Below, piece after piece: positions 5,645-9,773 of a stretch of DNA of 9,773 bases (its first letter is position 1; each line of letters begins with the position of its first letter). The notes under the pieces are model-generated. The model was given only the letters and a program-made list of their open reading frames with translations. It made no database searches and had not been told where the DNA came from. A program made the translations under genes and the position numbers. Source of the stretch: Reyranella sp. (GTDB taxonomy: Bacteria; Pseudomonadota; Alphaproteobacteria; Reyranellales; Reyranellaceae); contig JAUXST010000657.1 of the NCBI GenBank assembly GCA_030679805.1, positions 1-9,773 on the forward strand. The letters are read 5' to 3'.

Positions 5645-6370
5645 ATGTTCATCCGCCACTCGACGATCGAAAAGAACGTCATTCTGATGGTCGTGCTGAC
5701 CCTGATCACCGTCTCCATCGGTGGTCTGGTTCAGATTGTCCCGTTGTTCACGATCGAAAGCACCATAGAGCGCGTCGACGGCGTGCGTCCCTACACGCCA
5801 CTCGAAGTCCTCGGACGCAACATCTATATTCGCGAAGGGTGTTATCTCTGCCATAGCCAGCAGATTCGTCCCTTCAAGGACGAGGTCGAGCGCTACGGCC
5901 ACTACAGCTTGGCGGCAGAGAGCATGTACGACAAGCCCTTCCAGTGGGGCTCCAAGCGCACCGGCCCGGACCTGGCCAGGGTCGGCGGTCGCTATTCGGA
6001 CGACTGGCACGTCGCCCACCTCGCGTCGCCGCGTGCCGTCGTGCCGGAGAGCATCATGCCGGCGTATCCGTTCCTGGCCACCCGCAAACTCGAATTCGAG
6101 GACATCGCTCAGCATCTCAAGGCCCTGCGTGCCGTCGGCACCCCCTACACTGACGAGATGATTGCCAACGCCCGTGCCGACCTCGAGGCGCAGGTCAACC
6201 CGGATGCCGATCCGACGGCGCTGGAGAAGCGCTATCCGCGTGCCGTCGTCGGCAAGTTCAACAGCGCATCGGCCGAGATTACCGAACTGGATGCGCTGGT
6301 CGCCTACCTCCAGATGCTGGGCACGCTGGTGCGCTTCGGTGACCTACCACCCGACCGGCTGCGGCAATAG
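5645..6370 (+). CDS. ccoO: Cytochrome cbb3 oxidase subunit II, mono-heme cytochrome c
   Basis: A membrane-anchored mono-heme cytochrome c that passes electrons from CcoP to the heme b centres of CcoN; 241 residues, usual size. Seen: one N-terminal anchor helix (about 11-35) with a short cytoplasmic start; a periplasmic c-type domain with the heme motif CYLCH (C66, C69, H70) followed by SQQIRPF; a KRTGPDLARVGGRYSDDWH segment; and the axial methionine M138 in PESIMPAYPFL. The start has AGGAGA 6 bases upstream, beginning inside the ccoN stop codon (TAGGAGA), with a gap of only 10 bases to ccoN. This suggests coupled translation and fixed subunit ratios. Confidence 0.98.
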   Translation: MFIRHSTIEKNVILMVVLTLITVSIGGLVQIVPLFTIESTIERVDGVRPYTPLEVLGRNIYIREGCYLCHSQQIRPFKDEVERYGHYSLAAESMYDKPFQWGSKRTGPDLARVGGRYSDDWHVAHLASPRAVVPESIMPAYPFLATRKLEFEDIAQHLKALRAVGTPYTDEMIANARADLEAQVNPDADPTALEKRYPRAVVGKFNSASAEITELDALVAYLQMLGTLVRFGDLPPDRLRQ

Positions 6371-6380
6371 GGAGACGGTC

Positions 6381-6533
6381 ATGAACTTCGAAACCGTCAA
6401 TGAACTTCTGACCTCGATCTGGACGGTGTGGGCCGTACTGATCTTCGCTGGCATCGCGTTCTGGGCGTGGCGACCCGCCAACCGCAAGCGCTTCGAGGAA
6501 GATGCGCAAATTCCGTTGAACGACGAAGGCTGA
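6381..6533 (+). CDS. ccoQ: Cytochrome cbb3 oxidase small subunit CcoQ
   Basis: A 50-residue single-helix subunit, normally needed to keep CcoP stably joined to the CcoNO core. Seen: a hydrophobic helix at about 11-30 (SIWTVWAVLIFAGIAFWAW), followed at once by the basic, polar RPANRKRFEEDAQIPL typical of CcoQ. It lies between ccoO and ccoP with a 10-base gap on each side; the GGGAGA ribosome site overlaps the ccoO stop (TAGGGAGA). Low complexity of sequence makes the family hard to call alone, but position and shape are decisive. Confidence 0.95.
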   Translation: MNFETVNELLTSIWTVWAVLIFAGIAFWAWRPANRKRFEEDAQIPLNDEG

Positions 6534-6543
6534 GGGACCAGTC

Positions 6544-7404
6544 ATGCCGACGAAGATCGAAAAGGATACCGTATCGGGTCAGGACACCACTGGCCACGAA
6601 TGGGACGGCGTAAAGGAACTCAACACGCCGCTGCCGACTTGGTGGGTCTACACCTTTTACGCGACGATCGCGTTCGCCGTCGTCTATTGCGCCCTATACC
6701 CGTCCTGGCCTTGGCTCACGGGCCATACACAGGGCATGCTCGGCTATTCGAGCCGCACCGAACTTTCAGTCGCACTCCAGGCTCAGACCAACGCGCGTGC
6801 GAAATTCGTCGACAAGATCCGCGCGACCTCCCTGACCGACATCCGCAAGGATCCGGAACTGTTCAATTTCGCCCTGGCCGGTGGCCGTTCAGCCTTCCAG
6901 ACCAATTGCCTGCAGTGCCACGGCGCGGGCGGCGCCGGCAGCACCGGCTTCCCCAACCTCGTCGACGACGACTGGATATGGGGTGGCAGCATCGACCAGA
7001 TCTACACGACCATCGAGCACGGCATCCGCAACACCGACGACAAGTCCCGGCAATCCATGATGCCGCGCTTCGGCGTCGACGGGTTGCTGACCGGGACTCA
7101 GATTGCGGCTGTGACGGACTATGTGCTGAGCCTGTCGGGTCGCGGGAAGGCGACCCCGGAGGGCGCCAAGGTTTGGCAGGACCAATGCGTCGCCTGTCAC
7201 AAGGCCGACGGCAAGGGAAACCAGGAACTCGGCGCGCCCAATCTCACCGACGGCATATGGCTCTACGGTGGAGATCGCGACTCGATCTACCGGACCATCT
7301 TCTATGCCCGCAACGGCAGCATGCCGGCGTGGGGCGCGCGGCTTGACGACGCGACAATGAAGATGCTTGCGATCTACGTTCACTCGCTCGGTGGTGGACG
7401 CTAG
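6544..7404 (+). CDS. ccoP: Cytochrome cbb3 oxidase subunit III, di-heme cytochrome c
   Basis: The di-heme cytochrome c that accepts electrons from soluble cytochrome c or other periplasmic donors; 286 residues, usual size. Seen: a cytoplasmic N-terminus with HEWDGVKELNTPLPTWW (18-34), the family signature; one membrane helix (about 35-53); PSWPWL at the membrane exit; two periplasmic heme c motifs, CLQCH (C122, C125, H126) and CVACH (C215, C218, H219); and candidate axial methionines in SMMPRFG (172/173) and GSMPAWG (260). Both heme sites are complete. The ribosome site GAGGGA overlaps the ccoQ stop (TGAGGGA), again with a 10-base gap. Confidence 0.98.
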   Translation: MPTKIEKDTVSGQDTTGHEWDGVKELNTPLPTWWVYTFYATIAFAVVYCALYPSWPWLTGHTQGMLGYSSRTELSVALQAQTNARAKFVDKIRATSLTDIRKDPELFNFALAGGRSAFQTNCLQCHGAGGAGSTGFPNLVDDDWIWGGSIDQIYTTIEHGIRNTDDKSRQSMMPRFGVDGLLTGTQIAAVTDYVLSLSGRGKATPEGAKVWQDQCVACHKADGKGNQELGAPNLTDGIWLYGGDRDSIYRTIFYARNGSMPAWGARLDDATMKMLAIYVHSLGGGR

Positions 7405-7422
7405 GCGCCCGGCGAGAATGAA

Positions 7423-8892
7423 ATGGATGCCAAGCTTCAGGACGACGATGCGGTCTCGCTGCGCACCCGCAAGGCGGAGCTACCGCTCTACATTACGCGC
7501 ATCAAGGTCTATCCGCGCGCGATCAAGGGCCTGTGGCGTCGTGTCAAGTGGGCGGTGCTTGTCCTCCTGCTTGGCCTCTACTATGTCGTGCCCTGGCTGC
7601 GCTGGGACCGTGGTCCCGACGCACCGAACCAGGCCATCCTGCTCGATCTCGACGGGCGCCGCGGCTGGTTCTTCGACATCGTCATCTGGCCGCAGGAAAT
7701 CTATTTCGTCACTGGCCTCCTGATCCTCGGCGCCTTCGGCCTGTTCTTCGCAACGGCGCTGTTCGGCCGGGTTTGGTGCGGCTTCGCCTGTCCGCAGACC
7801 GTCTGGACCGACCTCTTCATGTTGGTCGAGCGCCTGATCGAGGGCGATCGCAACGAGCGCATGCGGCTCGATCGCCAATCGATGTCAGCGAGCAAAGCCT
7901 TGCGCAAGACGTTGAAGCATACAGCTTGGCTGGCCATCGCCGCGGCCACTGGGGGTGCCTGGGTCTTCTACTATGTGGATGCTCCCAGCACGCTAGTGAA
8001 GATCTTCCGCGGCGAGGCCTCTCTCGAGGTCTATTTCTTCATCGGTCTTCTGACGGCCACGACTTACATGCTCGCCGGCTGGGCTCGCGAACAGGTGTGC
8101 ACCTACATGTGCCCGTGGCCTCGCTTCCAGGCCGCGATGCTCGACGAGCAGAGCGTCATCGTCACCTATCAGAAGTGGCGGGGCGAACCACGCGGCAAGC
8201 ACAAGGCGGGGGCGAGTTGGGATGGCCGCGGCGATTGCGTCGACTGCAATCTGTGTGTTGCCGTGTGCCCGACCGGGATCGATATCCGCGACGGCCAGCA
8301 GATCGAATGCATCGGCTGCGGTCTCTGCATCGACGCCTGCAATCAAACCATGGGCAAGGTCGATCGGCCGCCCAACCTGATCCTGTGGGATACGCTTGCG
8401 AACCAGCAGGCTAAGGAAAAGGGCACAGGTGGCGCCGCTTGGCGGCCTGTTCGGTCGCGGACTCTGCTTTACGCGGCGCTGCTCGCCGTCGTCTCGGCGG
8501 TGATGCTTGGCGCATTCTGGCTGCGCACCGACACCGAACTCACGGTCCAGCGTGACCGCAGCCCGAACTTCGTGCGGCTGTCGAATGGCGATATCCGTAA
8601 CTCCTATGCAGTGAAGATCCTGAACAAAACCCGCGGCGAACAGCACTTGCAGCTCACCGTCCAAGGTCTGCCCGGATCTGCCATCGGCTTCGTCGGCGCC
8701 GACATCCAGGGCGATAACGCTGGAACCCGTCTCATCGTGCATCCTGACAGCGTCGGCACCTTCCGGATCTTTCTCACCGTTCCCGCCGGCTCGGCGCCGT
8801 CGGGCTCGAAGTCGATCGAATTCACCGTCGACGACACGACCGGCCGGAAGCGCGCGTCGCACGACGCCGTTTTCGTCGGCCCAGCACGATAG
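7423..8892 (+). CDS. ccoG: cbb3 oxidase maturation iron-sulfur protein CcoG (FixG; cupric reductase type)
   Basis: A membrane iron-sulfur protein of 489 residues; CcoG of Rhodobacter is described as a Cu(II) to Cu(I) reductase feeding cbb3 copper insertion. Seen: RTRKAELPLYITRIKVYPRAI-type N-terminus (split about 14-34); helices near 43-59, 92-116, 166-185 and 203-220; polyferredoxin-like cysteine pairs RVWCGFACP (C119, C123) and CTYMCPWPRFQ (C226, C230); two [4Fe-4S] motifs, CVDCNLCVAVCP (C272, C275, C278, C282) and CIGCGLCIDACN (C296, C299, C302, C306); a fifth helix at about 346-367; and a periplasmic Ig-like FixG C-terminal domain (about 375-485). All cysteines are kept. It starts 18 bases after ccoP with a rather weak GAG ribosome site, so may be made at lower level than the oxidase subunits. 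Confidence 0.97.
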   Translation: MDAKLQDDDAVSLRTRKAELPLYITRIKVYPRAIKGLWRRVKWAVLVLLLGLYYVVPWLRWDRGPDAPNQAILLDLDGRRGWFFDIVIWPQEIYFVTGLLILGAFGLFFATALFGRVWCGFACPQTVWTDLFMLVERLIEGDRNERMRLDRQSMSASKALRKTLKHTAWLAIAAATGGAWVFYYVDAPSTLVKIFRGEASLEVYFFIGLLTATTYMLAGWAREQVCTYMCPWPRFQAAMLDEQSVIVTYQKWRGEPRGKHKAGASWDGRGDCVDCNLCVAVCPTGIDIRDGQQIECIGCGLCIDACNQTMGKVDRPPNLILWDTLANQQAKEKGTGGAAWRPVRSRTLLYAALLAVVSAVMLGAFWLRTDTELTVQRDRSPNFVRLSNGDIRNSYAVKILNKTRGEQHLQLTVQGLPGSAIGFVGADIQGDNAGTRLIVHPDSVGTFRIFLTVPAGSAPSGSKSIEFTVDDTTGRKRASHDAVFVGPAR

Positions 8893-8901
8893 GAGGAACC
8901 C

Positions 8902-9378
8902 GTGACCACCGCCCTCGCCTCCCGCAGCCGCTACATTCCCTGGCTCTTCGTTGCAGGATTCGCCACCGTCGTCGGCGTGAACGCGATCATGATCACTTTT
9001 GCAGTCGGCTCGTTCTCTGGACTCTACACACCCAAGCCGCGCGAACGGGGACTGCACTACAACGACGTCGTCGCCGAGCAGAAGGCCCGAGATGCGCTGG
9101 GTTGGCGGATCGAGACAGCCTGGCGGGCCGAGACCGGCCGGCTGGAACTGGCGGTATCCGATACAGTCGGGCAGCCGCTCATCGGCGCACGCGTATCCGC
9201 CGAACTGGTGCGGCCCGTCGAAAAGCGACCGCCGATCGGCGTGACGCTGGCCCCGATCAACGCCGGCAAGTTTGCGGGGTTCATCGAGTTGCCAGTCCGC
9301 GGCAACTGGGATCTCGATGTCGTCATCGAGCATGACGGTCACCGCTTTGCCCAAACCCGGCGGCTGTTCCTGAAATGA
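8902..9378 (+). CDS. ccoH: cbb3 oxidase assembly protein CcoH (FixH)
   Basis: A small single-span membrane protein of 158 residues required for stable cbb3 assembly, known to contact the oxidase in related bacteria. Seen: one N-terminal helix (about 11-36, YIPWLFVAGFATVVGVNAIM and following), then the FixH signature GLHYNDVVAEQ..ALGW (50-68) and a periplasmic beta-rich domain to the end. The start codon is GTG at 8902, chosen because AGGAGG lies 5 bases upstream; that site overlaps the ccoG stop (TAGGAGG). It overlaps ccoI by four bases (ATGA), which favours coupled translation with the copper ATPase. Confidence 0.95.
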   Translation: MTTALASRSRYIPWLFVAGFATVVGVNAIMITFAVGSFSGLYTPKPRERGLHYNDVVAEQKARDALGWRIETAWRAETGRLELAVSDTVGQPLIGARVSAELVRPVEKRPPIGVTLAPINAGKFAGFIELPVRGNWDLDVVIEHDGHRFAQTRRLFLK

Positions 9379-9773
9379 CCGACGCCGCCCTCTTCGCCAC
9401 GTCTGCCACCGCCCCGGCGGCGCGGGCGTGCGCGCATTGCGGCGAAACCATCCGCGGCGCGGGCGAAACCGCATTCTGTTGCGCCGGATGCACCAGCGCC
9501 CACGCCATCATCGGCGCTGCTGGCCTGGGCTCCTTCTACCGCCGCCTTGAGGAGACGCGAGCTCATCGGCCTGTGCCGCTCGACGTGGATTTCTCCGGAT
9601 ATGCCCGCCAGGTGAGCGCGGGCGAGACTGAACTCGACCTGCTGATCGACGGCCTGGATTGTGCCGCTTGCGTCTGGCTCATCGAGAGCCTTCTCGCACG
9701 CAATCCGACCATCGTGCGTGCGCGCGTCAGCCTGTCGACCCGCCGCCTGTCCCTACGCTGGCGGGGCTTGCCT
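9375..9773 (+). CDS. ccoI: Copper P-type ATPase CcoI (FixI), N-terminal part only
   Basis: The start of a Cu(+)-exporting P1B ATPase that supplies copper for cbb3 assembly; only 133 codons are inside the window, while the family is about 700-800 residues, so the membrane and ATPase core lie to the right. Seen: a cysteine-rich N-terminal metal-binding domain with CAHCG (C19, C22) and FCCAGC (C35, C36, C39), as in the FixI/CcoI-type ATPases; then a heavy-metal-associated domain with GLDCAACVWLIE (C96, C99) starting a betaalpha fold (about 86-133). ATG 9375 overlaps the ccoH stop. Context after ccoGH makes the CcoI assignment firm despite truncation; ccoS would be expected next. Confidence 0.95.
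   Translation, partial: MTDAALFATSATAPAARACAHCGETIRGAGETAFCCAGCTSAHAIIGAAGLGSFYRRLEETRAHRPVPLDVDFSGYARQVSAGETELDLLIDGLDCAACVWLIESLLARNPTIVRARVSLSTRRLSLRWRGLP

Noticed and set aside
4593..5687. 364-codon plus-strand open frame inside ccoN
   Set aside because: Frame-shifted shadow of ccoN with Arg/His/Leu-rich composition; ccoN in the other frame has all catalytic ligands.
7993..9474. 493-codon minus-strand open frame opposite ccoG, ccoH and ccoI
   Set aside because: It runs antisense to three firmly identified genes, its translation is rich in Arg, Gly and Ala and resembles no family I know. Long antisense frames are expected in GC-rich coding DNA.

Overview
The window comes from a GC-rich proteobacterium, most likely an alphaproteobacterium of the Rhodospirillales type. 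This is an inference from the protein sequences (notably the N-termini of CcoP and CcoH) and from the gene order; no search was run. It is a chromosomal respiratory locus centred on a cbb3-type (high oxygen affinity) cytochrome c oxidase and its assembly genes. I see no mobile element, CRISPR array, tRNA or rRNA, and no convincing intrinsic terminator. Coding density is very high and no gene-free stretch exceeds about 125 bases.

Layout. On the minus strand at the left edge is hemN (oxygen-independent coproporphyrinogen III oxidase), cut by the window start. Divergent from it is a plus-strand gene for a DsbD_2/SafE-like membrane protein. Its stop codon overlaps the stop codon of a convergent minus-strand Zn alcohol dehydrogenase gene. 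Upstream of the dehydrogenase on the same strand lie an Hsp20 small heat-shock protein gene and then a six-helix DUF2189 membrane protein gene, giving a minus-strand series DUF2189 - hsp20 - adh. Divergent from DUF2189, the plus strand carries ccoN-ccoO-ccoQ-ccoP-ccoG-ccoH-ccoI as one tight operon; ccoI is cut by the right edge.

How it fits together. CcoNOQP is the oxidase. CcoG (cupric reductase-type iron-sulfur protein), CcoH and CcoI (Cu P-type ATPase) supply copper and assemble the complex. HemN keeps heme synthesis running when oxygen is scarce, and the SafE-like protein is a plausible additional copper or maturation factor. All three intergenic promoter regions (hemN/SafE-like, upstream of hsp20, and DUF2189/ccoN) contain a near-identical 14-bp FNR/FixK-type box of pattern TTGAYRCAGGTCAA. 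The locus therefore reads as one low-oxygen regulon that ties the oxidase to heme supply, a chaperone, a fermentative-type dehydrogenase and an uncharacterised membrane protein.

This is a mostly recognisable system rather than a new one. The less explained parts are the DUF2189 protein, the Hsp20-dehydrogenase pair inside the regulon, and secondary-structure signals in the ccoN and hsp20 leaders.
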